Below are positions 31,590 through 40,409 of a DNA stretch of 64,000 nt, in pieces. How positions within the stretch are numbered: position 1 is the first letter of the stretch; each line of letters starts with the position of its first letter. Location: positions 1-64,000 of IMG/VR virus record IMGVR_UViG_3300007513_000952. The stretch is one strand, 5' to 3'. A program made the translations under genes and the position numbers. The notes beneath the pieces were generated by a model that was not told where the DNA came from, made no database searches, and worked only from the letters and a program-made list of their open reading frames with translations. The stretch comes from a virus.

Positions 31590-34500
31590 CATCTAAATTT
31601 AAAAATACAATATTAGCTGGATTGGCAGGATTATCATTAACCGCTTGTGGTGGAGGAGGTGGTGGTGCTCCGGGTGCCGTTAACGATTTTATTAATGATG
31701 ATTTATCCAATTTATCAGGTTCTGAATCTATTGTAAGTTCATATTCAAGTTTATTATCAAGTTTTCAATCAACTATATCAGGTGGTGATTATTCTGCCAT
31801 ACAGGCAGTATTAACAGGACCTAATGCAGAAGATATTGCAACCGCAAATACATTATTAGGACAACTTAATCAAGCAGAAGCACTTTGGTCAGCAACAGAA
31901 GATTTAATCGCACAACAAAGCGATGGTGACAAATACACAATTTATAACTCTAACTCATACAAAGAAGCATATGCGGCCATTCTCTATATGAAAAATTATG
32001 TTAAACCTATTATACAAAAAGTATCAAATGGTAATGCAGTTTCTATTACAGAATATAATTTAGTTGTAAAAGAAGCTAAAGCACAAGAAATTATTAATAT
32101 AGAAAAAGATACAACTGCAACAAGTTATGCTGAAACTAAAAAAATTAAAAGTACGGCAACAATTGCTGGCACACCTACAATTTCTACTGTTGATTCACAA
32201 GGTGAAGTACAATCATCTACTAGTTCATGGGTAACTGTATATCAAGGGGGTGGACAAGAAACAAGAACAATTACAACTACTACACCTAATTATCGAACTA
32301 CTACAACAACACCTTGTACGATAGTTAGAACGACTTTATTAAATGGTTCAACTGTTGATAGTGCCTGCACATATGGAACACCGACTGTTTCTACAACAAC
32401 TTTAGACCCAACAATTACAGAAGTTACTGAAACTAGAGAAGGAGACAATCCAGTTACAGGTACAACAACATTAGAAGCAACAGTAACTACGGTTACTGAA
32501 ACAAGCGACAACTATGTTGTAACAAATTATGCAGATGGTGACGAACAAACATCTACTACAAATGGCACGACAACAACTACAACTGCTAATAGAGATGTAG
32601 TAACTGACGTTAACAATGGAAACAATACTACAACAAGAACGACAGTTAGATATGTTGATACTACCGTGACAACTCCTGTAACAACAAGAGTATATTTTGT
32701 TAGAACATACACAGATATTACAAAGAAAAATACAAGAACAATTACAACTACTACACCTAAAATACAAAACACATACAAAGATGGTACAACTGAAATTATA
32801 AATGGTACTGCAACAGTAGTGACTGGCGACTGGGTGGCTTCTACTATTGATACTTCTACAAGAACCGAAGAAAGAGAAGTAAGTTCAACAACTGCAAACA
32901 CAGTTAGTACAACTGCTGATTCAGGTACACAGATTGCACAGGTTGTTATATCAAATGCATACACAGATACAGATAACACACTTGGAACAAAAACAGAAAA
33001 TATGTCTACAGTTGTATCAGATCATAAAACTACTGAATTTAATAGAAACCACGGATTGAATACAATAAATGCCGCGGAGGCTTATGCTAAAGGGTGGACA
33101 GGTAAAGGTGCAGTATTAGGAGTAATTGATACATACCAACAAACTAATCACCCAGAATTAAATGGCAAATATAAATTTTACAATGATTATACAAGATATG
33201 ACAACACGGTATCTACTTCAGGTAATACACAGGTTCACGGTACACACGTTGCAGGTATTATAGCAGGTAAAAAAGATGGCACAGGAAATCACGGTGTGGC
33301 TTTTGATGCAGATCTAGTTGGTGCTAATGTTGACTATTATGGATTTGGTGGTATCTCAAAAAGTTATGCTCAACAGGCATTACACGATTTTGCAAAATTA
33401 AAAGATCCAAATGGTGAAAACTTAAACATTGTTGCAGTTAATATGAGTTTTAACTCTCCAACAGTATTTACTAGTGGTTCAAATGATTGGACATGGAATA
33501 ATGGTTCAACAGTAATTCAATTATCAGATGGCACATACAACGCAACAGAAATTACTGCGGCAGTCAACGTTGGTGACGGTCAAGGAAAATATTGGAAAAT
33601 TGCAACAGACAATGATATTATTTTAGTAAACTCGGCAGGTAACACCGGACATAATCACGCAGGTGATCCTGGTATATGGGCAGTTGAAACCGATGCAAAT
33701 GGAAATCTTGTGTTAGGTGGCAAAATGGTTATAGTAGGTAACTGGGATGGCTCAAATGTTCAAGGTAACAAAGCAGGCCATGTATGTTTAGATATTAATA
33801 CATCTAACAATACTTGTAATGATACAAACAAAATTTCAGACTTTTATATATTAGCACCGGGTGATATGATTTATAGTTCAACACCTACACATTTATCGGG
33901 TAATGGATATATGAATATGTCTGGTACTAGTATGGCGGCACCCCACGTTACTGGTGCATTTGGTGTAATAAATCAAATGTGGCCACACATGAAAGGTGAA
34001 AATTTAGTTAAACTTGTATTATCGACAGCAGATAAAAATTTAACAGGTTATGATGTTAATGTACATGGACAAGGATTATTAGATTTAGACGAAGCAACAA
34101 AACCTCAAGGTGCAGTAGGTATTCCTACAACAGGTAGAACAAATGGACCATTAGTAGGAACATATGGAACATATTTCTCAACTGGTACTGCGTTGCCAAG
34201 TAATTTAGCAAATTTAAAAGTAATGATACTAGACGAATATGAAAGGGATTATTATATTAATTTAGGATCTGGTTTTACAGTTAAAGATACGAGAAAAATT
34301 TCTGACGTTGATGCAACAATGCAAGGGAACACATATCTTCCAATACAATCTATGTACGGTAATTTTACACAAGGTGGAAATTACGATCTAGGATTTATGA
34401 ACTTTGGCTTATACACAGGTGATGGTGGTAATGGAGACTATTCTTTAAATGTAGGTAAAAACTTTATGTTAAGTGATAAATTTAAATTAAAAACATCAAT

Positions 34501-35209
34501 AGGACAAATGAACGAACAAGACAACTGGTTAGGTAACTCTTCAGATGGTGTTCTTGCAGTTGGTGATAATAACATTACAAACTTTGGACAAATAGGTGTT
34601 GAATATCAATTAGGTAACAATGTATTAAGTTTTGATTATTCAAAAGGTTACACAGATGTTAATACAATTGACAATAGTTTAATAACAGGATTTGATAATA
34701 TTGAAACAGAATCAATGAAACTAGCATATAAAATACACAAAGATCAAAATAACACTTGGGGATTTACATTATCAACACCAAGTCATATTACAAATGGTAC
34801 AATGAATTTATCAGTCCCTGAATCTAGAACATTAGATGGAACAGTAAATTATACAGATATTAATTCTGAGATGAGTTCAAGCACAATAGAGAAAGACATT
34901 GGATTCTTTTATAAACACACTCCAAAAAATGACATGGATTTTTCTTTTAATTTTAAAACAGAATACAGAAAAGATATATCAGGTGTTGCTGGACAGGACG
35001 GTGTTAACCTAGCATTCAACTTTGTTAAAAAGTTAAACACAAATTGTAATTTTTTATGGAAGAAAAATCCAAAATGTTATGAAAAAAATGAAAATGGTGA
35101 AGAAGTATTAAAAGCAAATCTATATTCCAATAACAACGAAAACAACGCAACAAAACACGGATTAGTTTACGATTTAGAAACTGACAAATTTATACCAATA
35201 GAAAAGTAA
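31586..35209 (+). CDS. lipoprotein subtilase (S8) with autotransporter-like C-terminus
   Basis: This 1207-residue secreted serine protease has a lipoprotein signal (LAGLAGLSLTACGGGGGG, lipobox LTAC). A long Thr/Ser-rich linker (to about residue 480) contains an in-frame exact 29-bp repeat. The S8 domain shows Asp 515 (GVIDTYQQ), His 551 (HGTHVAGI) and Ser 782 (SGTSMAAPHV). The last 300 residues alternate Gly, Asn and hydrophobics like a beta-barrel (NYDLGFMNFGLYTGDG, FGQIGVEYQLGNNVLSFDYS). It resembles subtilase autotransporters of marine bacteria and is probably host-derived. Targets are unknown. Confidence 0.9.
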   Translation: MTSKFKNTILAGLAGLSLTACGGGGGGAPGAVNDFINDDLSNLSGSESIVSSYSSLLSSFQSTISGGDYSAIQAVLTGPNAEDIATANTLLGQLNQAEALWSATEDLIAQQSDGDKYTIYNSNSYKEAYAAILYMKNYVKPIIQKVSNGNAVSITEYNLVVKEAKAQEIINIEKDTTATSYAETKKIKSTATIAGTPTISTVDSQGEVQSSTSSWVTVYQGGGQETRTITTTTPNYRTTTTTPCTIVRTTLLNGSTVDSACTYGTPTVSTTTLDPTITEVTETREGDNPVTGTTTLEATVTTVTETSDNYVVTNYADGDEQTSTTNGTTTTTTANRDVVTDVNNGNNTTTRTTVRYVDTTVTTPVTTRVYFVRTYTDITKKNTRTITTTTPKIQNTYKDGTTEIINGTATVVTGDWVASTIDTSTRTEEREVSSTTANTVSTTADSGTQIAQVVISNAYTDTDNTLGTKTENMSTVVSDHKTTEFNRNHGLNTINAAEAYAKGWTGKGAVLGVIDTYQQTNHPELNGKYKFYNDYTRYDNTVSTSGNTQVHGTHVAGIIAGKKDGTGNHGVAFDADLVGANVDYYGFGGISKSYAQQALHDFAKLKDPNGENLNIVAVNMSFNSPTVFTSGSNDWTWNNGSTVIQLSDGTYNATEITAAVNVGDGQGKYWKIATDNDIILVNSAGNTGHNHAGDPGIWAVETDANGNLVLGGKMVIVGNWDGSNVQGNKAGHVCLDINTSNNTCNDTNKISDFYILAPGDMIYSSTPTHLSGNGYMNMSGTSMAAPHVTGAFGVINQMWPHMKGENLVKLVLSTADKNLTGYDVNVHGQGLLDLDEATKPQGAVGIPTTGRTNGPLVGTYGTYFSTGTALPSNLANLKVMILDEYERDYYINLGSGFTVKDTRKISDVDATMQGNTYLPIQSMYGNFTQGGNYDLGFMNFGLYTGDGGNGDYSLNVGKNFMLSDKFKLKTSIGQMNEQDNWLGNSSDGVLAVGDNNITNFGQIGVEYQLGNNVLSFDYSKGYTDVNTIDNSLITGFDNIETESMKLAYKIHKDQNNTWGFTLSTPSHITNGTMNLSVPESRTLDGTVNYTDINSEMSSSTIEKDIGFFYKHTPKNDMDFSFNFKTEYRKDISGVAGQDGVNLAFNFVKKLNTNCNFLWKKNPKCYEKNENGEEVLKANLYSNNNENNATKHGLVYDLETDKFIPIEK
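32261..32289 (+). repeat. 29-bp exact direct repeat, copy 1
   Basis: This 29-base stretch begins ACAAGAACAATTACAACTAC and recurs exactly at 32732-32760. Both lie in-frame in the Thr-rich linker of the lipoprotein protease, 471 bases apart. Confidence 0.9.
32732..32760 (+). repeat. 29-bp exact direct repeat, copy 2
   Basis: Second copy of the repeat at 32261-32289. The spacing is a multiple of three, so the encoded TRTITTTTPK/N segment is duplicated in the same frame. Confidence 0.9.
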
Positions 35210-35210
35210 T

Positions 35211-35399
35211 ATGGACAAAATTGAAATTACTTGTACAAATAATGGCAAAACTAAAACTGCAGACATACTATTTCGTAGTGATAAACATCTAAAAGTAGCC
35301 ATTGAGGGTACTCAAATAACAATTGAGATGCATCGACTAGACGTAAATAAACCGTATATAGGGCATACAGCAGGATTAGAGTTTACATATGGCAACTGA
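35211..35399 (+). CDS. small hypothetical protein
   Basis: This 62-residue protein directly follows the protease. It is a small beta-rich unit: KIEITCTNNGKTKTADILF, KVAIEGTQITIEMHRLD, GHTAGLEFTYGN. It overlaps the next gene start by 11 bases. Its product could be a small structural or chaperone-like protein. Not recognised. Confidence 0.65.
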   Translation: MDKIEITCTNNGKTKTADILFRSDKHLKVAIEGTQITIEMHRLDVNKPYIGHTAGLEFTYGN

Positions 35400-35868
35400 A
35401 AAATTAAAATTTAAATTAGAACTATACGCAACAATGTGGGATAAGCCACCAATTGCTGATATAAAAATTAATGAGAAGAGTCATTTCAAAGAAGAAATCA
35501 CAGGTACTAACGATAAACCAACTATTATAGAATTTGAGCACGAATTTGAAGAAAATAAATCATATAATTTTATCATAGACAGATTAGGTAAAGATAAAAA
35601 ACAAACAATAGTTGAAGATGGAAAAATTGTTAAAGATCAACTATTACATATAAAATCTATAGAAATTGACGAAATTGAGCTTGGTTCATTAATATACGAA
35701 GGTGTATATAAACCTAACTATCCAGAACCATGGGCATCACAACAAGCAGAAGCAGGCAACAAACTACCAGAAACTCTTAAAAATGTTACCCAAATGGGTC
35801 ATAACGGTACCTGGACATTCTCATTTACTTCACCCTTTTATATGTGGCTATTAGAAAACCTTTACTAA
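35389..35868 (+). CDS. beta-rich hypothetical protein (possible virion or carbohydrate-binding protein)
   Basis: This 159-residue protein begins KLKFKLELYATMWDKPPIADI and has a sheet-rich middle (IEFEHEFEENKSYNFIIDRL), then IKSIEIDEIELGSLIYEGVY and a GHNGTWTFSFTSPFYMWLL end. The pattern resembles carbohydrate-binding modules of phage tail or capsid decoration proteins. I cannot name the family. Confidence 0.65.
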   Translation: MATEKLKFKLELYATMWDKPPIADIKINEKSHFKEEITGTNDKPTIIEFEHEFEENKSYNFIIDRLGKDKKQTIVEDGKIVKDQLLHIKSIEIDEIELGSLIYEGVYKPNYPEPWASQQAEAGNKLPETLKNVTQMGHNGTWTFSFTSPFYMWLLENLY

Positions 35869-35874
35869 TAAATA
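35869..35874 (+). promoter_or_regulatory. late-type promoter core TAAATA
   Basis: CTAATAAATATG overlaps the preceding stop codon (TAA 35866-35868 lies just before) and ends 7 bases before ATG 35882. Confidence 0.55.
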
Positions 35875-35881
35875 TGCTTAT

Positions 35882-36238
35882 ATGAGAGCAAATCAATTCA
35901 TAACAGAAGCACAAGATTCAGACGCAATAAACGAGTTAGACTTGTTTATTATGAACGATGAAGATTTATATCGTAGACGTTTTATGCCTATTATAACAAA
36001 TATTAAAAGAAAAATGAAAAGAGGCATATACGATCACGAAAAAGTAATTAAATTATGGATGTATCTTGTTGATGATGCCGCAAGACAATACGTACAAGAA
36101 TTTGGCACACCTGACCAAGATGTTAAAGATATGTTTCCTAAAGAAACTAGACTGCAAGTTGCTCAAATAATTGCAAATAGAGAAAAAGAAAATATAGAAC
36201 AAGGCGAATACGATGCACCTAAGGGAATTGTTTCTTAA
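35882..36238 (+). CDS. putative capsid-targeted internal protein
   Basis: The 118-residue product begins MRANQFITEAQDSDAINEL. In T4, internal head proteins start MKTYQEFIAEA and are cut by the gp21 protease after (I/L)xE; here ITE followed by A fits. The rest is helical and charged (RRRFMPIITNIKRKMKRGI, VIKLWMYLVDDAARQYVQ). It has a late-type promoter and overlaps the next gene by 26 bases. A head-packaged protein is inferred from the N-terminus and expression class. Confidence 0.7.
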   Translation: MRANQFITEAQDSDAINELDLFIMNDEDLYRRRFMPIITNIKRKMKRGIYDHEKVIKLWMYLVDDAARQYVQEFGTPDQDVKDMFPKETRLQVAQIIANREKENIEQGEYDAPKGIVS

Positions 36239-37385
36239 GGAGGATGACAGGTCCACAGCCGTCTTTGCATTTGGCCGATTCAATCCTCCCACAATAGGAC
36301 ACCAAAAATTAATAGAAAAAGTACAGTCAATGGCTAGACAAGTCAATGGCAAAGGATATCTATTTTTAACACATACACAAAACAATAAAAAAGATCCATT
36401 AACGTTTCAAGAGAAACAAGCATACATTACAAGTCAAGTAAATGATCCTAATTTGCAAATTGGAAGTGCAGATGTAAAAACAATTATTCAAGCATTACAA
36501 AAAATAGAAGCACAAGGTAGAACAAGAGTAATAATGGTTGCTGGTGATGATCGTGTAATGGAATTCCAAAAATTTTTAAATCAATATAACGGCAATCCAG
36601 ATAAGCAAGGTAACATTCCTTATAAATTTGATGACGTCCAAGTAGTCAGTGCTGGACAAAGAGATCCAGACGCAGATGACATAGCAGGTGTTTCAGCATC
36701 TAAGGCAAGAGAGTTGGCACTAAAAGGTCAGGAACATGAATTTTCTAAAATAGTAATGGGCGGTGATGCTGGTAAAGTACTATACGATAAAATACAAGAC
36801 GCACTTGGAGTCCAGGTTGCTGAAAACAACAAAAAGTTGTATAATGAAGATATGGACGGTAAACCAATAGTATATATTGACATGGATGGCGTTTTGGCTG
36901 ACTTCTTTGGTGGTGTTGAAAAAATGTATGGCGTACAACACTGGAAAGAATTAAGTTCAGACAAAACTAAAGATTTAAAACAAGAAGTTATTAATAGAAT
37001 ATCAGGCACAGATTTTTTTGCAACACTTCCTAAATTTGATAGTGCTGGTGAATTAATATCAATGGTTAAAGAGTTTACTGGTGGAAACTTTTCAATTAAC
37101 ACATCTCCTTTAAGAGGTGACAATGAAAACTCTACCAAATACAAAAAATTATGGATACAAAATAACATTGAACAACCAGATGAAATTGTAATAACAGGAC
37201 GTAAAGAAAGTTATGCAAAAGACAAAGCATCTGGTACACCAAATATTTTAATAGACGACAGGCCAGTTAATATTGAACGTTGGCAGGGAGCGGGAGGTTA
37301 TGGAATTTTATATCAAGCAAATAGAGATTCACTAACTAAAGTAAAACAAGCACTTGACCAATATGGTAAATCAGATCAATCATAG
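36213..37385 (+). CDS. nucleotidyltransferase fused to a HAD 5'-nucleotidase-like domain
   Basis: The N-terminal half (to about residue 190) is a cytidylyltransferase-like domain: VFAFGRFNPPTIGHQKLIEK holds the HxGH-type motif as TIGH, and GVSASKARELALKGQ the later ISxxxxR-type motif. The second half is a HAD phosphatase: PIVYIDMDGVLADFFGGVEK (DxDGV) and NILIDDRPVNIERW (the last acidic pair). The length is 390 residues. Its start, MHLRELFLKEDDRS, has an LKE site like those cut by T4 gp21, so it may be packaged in the head. A role in NAD or nucleotide recycling is inferred. Confidence 0.82.
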   Translation: MHLRELFLKEDDRSTAVFAFGRFNPPTIGHQKLIEKVQSMARQVNGKGYLFLTHTQNNKKDPLTFQEKQAYITSQVNDPNLQIGSADVKTIIQALQKIEAQGRTRVIMVAGDDRVMEFQKFLNQYNGNPDKQGNIPYKFDDVQVVSAGQRDPDADDIAGVSASKARELALKGQEHEFSKIVMGGDAGKVLYDKIQDALGVQVAENNKKLYNEDMDGKPIVYIDMDGVLADFFGGVEKMYGVQHWKELSSDKTKDLKQEVINRISGTDFFATLPKFDSAGELISMVKEFTGGNFSINTSPLRGDNENSTKYKKLWIQNNIEQPDEIVITGRKESYAKDKASGTPNILIDDRPVNIERWQGAGGYGILYQANRDSLTKVKQALDQYGKSDQS

Positions 37386-38028
37386 ATATCTTCACTTTGG
37401 ACCAGTAATAGGTGGCACAAAATGTAATACTGATCTCTGTAAAGAACTATTAAATCGTGGTCATAAAACAACTAGATCACACGTTAAAAATCTTGCAGGT
37501 CATATGAAAAAGGAAAATATCTTCGAAGACCTAGATAAGAAATGGTTTGTTGATAATTTTCAAAACTATTTTATTCCTTATTTTAAAAAATTACAAGACA
37601 AATCAGATCCCAATTACTATTATGGTATGGATCCTTTTAAAGAAATATGGCTCGCAACATTATGGATTAATTTTATGAAAAAGGGAGAATATAATCCTCC
37701 ACATAATCATACTGGAGACTTTTCATTTGTTTTATACTTGCAAGTTCCAGAAGAATTAAAAAAAGAAGATCAAGCATTTGAAGGACGAGGTAGTGGACCT
37801 GGAACAATAAGTTTTATATATGGAGAAGAACAAAAAGGTATTAGCACTGGTCATGGAATACTCCCTACTATAAATGATTTATGGATATTTCATTCATCAT
37901 TAAAACATACTGTACCACCATTTAGATCAGATGTAGAACGTATTTCTGTTTCAGGAAATTGGTATATTACAGATCATATAAAAGATAAAAGCAAAGAACT
38001 AGAATTTGGAAAAATTTTAATTAAATAA
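37363..38028 (+). CDS. 2-oxoglutarate/Fe(II) oxygenase-like protein
   Basis: I start at ATG 37363 (221 residues; TTG 37354 also possible). It shows the HxD-type core in YNPPHNHTGDFSFVLYLQVP and a distal HGILPTINDLWIFHSSLKHT with Arg in PPFRSDVERISVSGN, matching short 2OG-Fe(II) dioxygenases of marine phages. The His-xxx-Asp and distal His with Arg for 2OG binding are present. Targets could be proteins or bases. It follows the NTase-HAD gene and overlaps its end. Confidence 0.78.
   Translation: MVNQINHRYLHFGPVIGGTKCNTDLCKELLNRGHKTTRSHVKNLAGHMKKENIFEDLDKKWFVDNFQNYFIPYFKKLQDKSDPNYYYGMDPFKEIWLATLWINFMKKGEYNPPHNHTGDFSFVLYLQVPEELKKEDQAFEGRGSGPGTISFIYGEEQKGISTGHGILPTINDLWIFHSSLKHTVPPFRSDVERISVSGNWYITDHIKDKSKELEFGKILIK
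38022..38027 (+). promoter_or_regulatory. late-type promoter core TAAATA with Shine-Dalgarno-like leader
   Basis: TTAAATAACAAAAAGGAAAT overlaps the oxygenase stop and lies 13 bases before ATG 38041, with AAAAGGA between. Confidence 0.4.
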
Positions 38029-38040
38029 CAAAAAGGAAAT

Positions 38041-38220
38041 ATGGCAAAATTCAGCGGGATCAATAGAGCATACACAACAGGTGAAATACCAAAAACACCA
38101 CAAGAAAAACAAAGAGAGTTAGATAAAAAAATGCAAGAGTTTTTAGCCAAAGGCGGCAAAGTAGAAAAATTAAAAGATCATAAGCCTACCAAAGAACAAT
38201 TAAGATCATGGAAGATTTAG
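38041..38220 (+). CDS. small hypothetical protein with LAKGGKVEK motif
   Basis: This gene encodes 59 residues, beginning MAKFSGINRAYTTGEIPKTP. AAGGA lies 7 bases upstream. Its FLAKGGKVEKLKDHKPTKEQ closely matches YLAKGGKVEKV in the large protein at 43925. This suggests a shared binding peptide or a common virion function. The next gene starts within it at 38208. No known family. Confidence 0.7.
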   Translation: MAKFSGINRAYTTGEIPKTPQEKQRELDKKMQEFLAKGGKVEKLKDHKPTKEQLRSWKI

Positions 38221-38414
38221 AACGTTTAAAAAAATTAGCAGGCATTGAGAATTTACCTGTAGAAGATTCAATGGGAGAAAACCTTTCTCTTCATGGAACA
38301 AAAAAAGCAGAATATCAAAGAAAACATAATGTCCGTCCTGGAACAGAAGAATGGTTTAAACTGTGGTTTGCTAGACCCAAACTAACAGGTGAGAACCCAA
38401 TGCCAAAAAAATAA
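38208..38414 (+). CDS. small protein with KLAGIE motif
   Basis: This 68-residue protein starts EDLERLKKLAGIENLPVED. Similar LAGI motifs occur in the proteins at 46077 (ADIAKLAGIKEY) and 46920 (RIMKLAGLL). The rest is basic (GTKKAEYQRKHNVRPGTEEW) and the end is FARPKLTGENPMPKK. A shared short motif in late proteins hints at a common target such as the head core. Confidence 0.65.
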   Translation: MEDLERLKKLAGIENLPVEDSMGENLSLHGTKKAEYQRKHNVRPGTEEWFKLWFARPKLTGENPMPKK

Positions 38415-38432
38415 TACCTAAATTTTACAAAT

Positions 38433-38438
38433 TAAATA
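38433..38438 (+). promoter_or_regulatory. late-type promoter core TAAATA
   Basis: AATTAAATACTGG ends 6 bases before ATG 38445. There is no ribosome site. Confidence 0.5.
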
Positions 38439-38444
38439 CTGGCA

Positions 38445-39536
38445 ATGTTTGATGTTAAACAAAACAAAGCAATATGTATTTTACCATGGGTCCATGAGTT
38501 TAAAAATATAACTGGACAATCTGCTCCTTGTTGCCATGCACAAAAATACAAAAATAACCAAACCATAGATTATGTAAGAGACTCTATGTTGAAGGGCATA
38601 CAACCTGATGTATGTAGTAATTGTTACAAAAGTGAAAAAGAATCAAATTGGAGTCATAGAATAAGAGAAACCAACGATTGGATTAAAAAATTTGGTACTC
38701 CAGACATAGATAATCCAAAAATACAATTTGCAGATATTAGATACAATCCAACTTGTAATTTAAAATGTAAAACTTGTAATGCAGAAGAAAGCACTTTATG
38801 GGCAAAAGAAAAAGGCATAAAAATTTCTATAAATGAAGAAAATCAAAATTATATCCATACATTAGATAAAAAAATACTTAAAAAAGTTTACCTTGCAGGA
38901 GGAGAACCCACTTTTATAAAAGACTATTTAGAATTTTTAAATGCTTTACATCTTGTTAATCCTTTTTGTGAAGTAATTATTAACACAAATCTAAAAAGAC
39001 TGCCTGCTCCATGGAAAGAAATAATTAAAAAATTTGAAAATTTAACAATAATTTGTTCTTGTGATGCTGTTGGTATACTTGGTACATATGTACGTTATCC
39101 TTTAGGTTGGGATGAATTTGAACAAAACGTTAAATTTGTAAGTGAGAATGCAAACTTTCTACAATTTAATTTAGTTGCAAGTAATTTAACTTCTCACAAA
39201 TTATACGAAACTTGCTCATGGATGAAGCAATATTCAAATCATATTAATATATCTATTTTAAATGAACCCGAAATTTTTTTAGAATGTAGTGTACCATTGG
39301 AATACAGAGAAACATACATTAATAATATTAAAAAACTATTAAAATTTCCTGTATCTGTTTATTATGCTTCACAATTCAGAAGTGAAATAAACTATCTAAT
39401 CAAAAAATACTCGACAGCGAAATATGTAAAATCATCACATAATGCGTTAAAAGACGAAATTACTGAACAAGATTCGCATAGACACTTAAAACTAATAGAC
39501 GTTGATCCATTTTTACACTCTTGGATATTTCAATAA
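38445..39536 (+). CDS. twitch/SPASM-type radical SAM protein (1 of 4)
   Basis: Radical SAM enzymes use a [4Fe-4S] cluster to cleave SAM. The 363-residue protein has the CxxxCxxC cluster motif in NPTCNLKCKTCNAEES (about residue 103), VYLAGGEPTFI for SAM binding, and an N-terminal Cys cluster (ICILPWVHEF, SAPCCHAQKY, CSNCYKSEKE) typical of twitch proteins. The remaining three relatives are at 53667, 57113 and 60427. The end (DVDPFLHSWIFQ) differs from them. Substrate unknown; the phage HesB/IscA-type protein at 9032 could help mature it. Confidence 0.9.
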   Translation: MFDVKQNKAICILPWVHEFKNITGQSAPCCHAQKYKNNQTIDYVRDSMLKGIQPDVCSNCYKSEKESNWSHRIRETNDWIKKFGTPDIDNPKIQFADIRYNPTCNLKCKTCNAEESTLWAKEKGIKISINEENQNYIHTLDKKILKKVYLAGGEPTFIKDYLEFLNALHLVNPFCEVIINTNLKRLPAPWKEIIKKFENLTIICSCDAVGILGTYVRYPLGWDEFEQNVKFVSENANFLQFNLVASNLTSHKLYETCSWMKQYSNHINISILNEPEIFLECSVPLEYRETYINNIKKLLKFPVSVYYASQFRSEINYLIKKYSTAKYVKSSHNALKDEITEQDSHRHLKLIDVDPFLHSWIFQ

Positions 39537-39539
39537 ATA
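39534..39539 (+). promoter_or_regulatory. late-type promoter core TAAATA
   Basis: CAATAAATATTC overlaps the radical SAM stop and ends 7 bases before ATG 39547. It supports 39547 as the start of the next gene. Confidence 0.55.
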
Positions 39540-39546
39540 TTCATAT

Positions 39547-40155
39547 ATGCGAATAAATGAAATCCTAGAAGGTCCACACGATCCTTTTAGACATAAAGCA
39601 ATATTTTTTGCTGGCTCTCCTGGTGCAGGTAAAACATATGTTGCTAGAAAATTAGCAGGTGTATTCCAAGGATTAAAACAAGTAAACATGGACACTTGGT
39701 TTAAACGTCTCATGACAAAGAAAAACTTATCATGGAAAATGCCTCCTGAAGAGGAACCTGAACGAGAAAAACAAAGACAAAGATCAAAAGAATTAGTTGC
39801 TAAACAACAACAATTACACACCGAAAGTGGATTAGGTTTGCTAATAGATTCTACAGGTAGAGTATATGAAACTATTGAAAGAATAAAAAGTGGATTAGAA
39901 GATAAAGGATATGAAACAACAATGGTTTTTGTCAACACTGATTTACAAACTGCTTTACGTAGAAACAAACAAAGAGAACGTCAATTACCTGACGATCTTA
40001 TACATAAAAATTTTGAAGTTATAGAACAAAATTTAGGAAGATTTCAACGTTTGTTTAATGACGTACATATTATTAATAATTCTGATGATGAACAAGACAC
40101 AATGCCTGAACAAATAGTACAAGTTGAAAAAGACATTAGAAAATTTTTGCAATGA
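39547..40155 (+). CDS. P-loop kinase (zeta-toxin/polynucleotide-kinase-like), possibly head-packaged
   Basis: I chose ATG 39547 (202 residues), placed just after a late promoter, over an ATG at 39502 inside the radical SAM gene. The start, MRINEILEGPHDPF, has the internal-protein style with ILE before G. The core is AIFFAGSPGAGKTYVARKLA (Walker A), LLIDSTGRVYETI, and a NKQRERQLPDDLIHKNF lid, as in zeta toxins and T4 polynucleotide kinase. Nucleotide, tRNA or sugar phosphorylation is possible. Packaging is inferred from the N-terminus. Confidence 0.8.
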   Translation: MRINEILEGPHDPFRHKAIFFAGSPGAGKTYVARKLAGVFQGLKQVNMDTWFKRLMTKKNLSWKMPPEEEPEREKQRQRSKELVAKQQQLHTESGLGLLIDSTGRVYETIERIKSGLEDKGYETTMVFVNTDLQTALRRNKQRERQLPDDLIHKNFEVIEQNLGRFQRLFNDVHIINNSDDEQDTMPEQIVQVEKDIRKFLQ

Positions 40156-40409
40156 AAATACTTAGAATTATATTATGGCCTTTTAAGATGTTGTCAAACA
40201 TATTATCTGCAAATTACTGGGCAAACAAAATAGCCGATAAAACCAATATGCATGAAAAGGTACAAGGTAGTAGATTTAATAGATGGCAGAATAGTCTACC
40301 TCAACCATATAGATTTATATTCAAAACATCTATGTTGATAATATGTATCTACCTTATTGAGATGTATTTTAATCTAGTAGGTATGTCAATGTTGCCATGG
40401 AGATGGTAG
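40152..40409 (+). CDS. small membrane protein
   Basis: This 85-residue protein overlaps the kinase end (ATGA). A polar, amphipathic N-terminus (LPQPYRFIF and AKTNMHEKVQGSRFNRW-type segment) precedes one membrane helix (TSMLIICIYLIEMYFNLVG). It is followed directly by the secreted thioredoxin-like gene, so both may serve the envelope. Not recognised. Confidence 0.65.
   Translation: MKILRIILWPFKMLSNILSANYWANKIADKTNMHEKVQGSRFNRWQNSLPQPYRFIFKTSMLIICIYLIEMYFNLVGMSMLPWRW

Noticed and set aside
38445-39585. Kinase start at the ATG at 39502
   Set aside because: It would add 15 residues lying inside the radical SAM gene and place the late promoter inside the gene. ATG 39547 gives the MRINEI leader seen in other genes.
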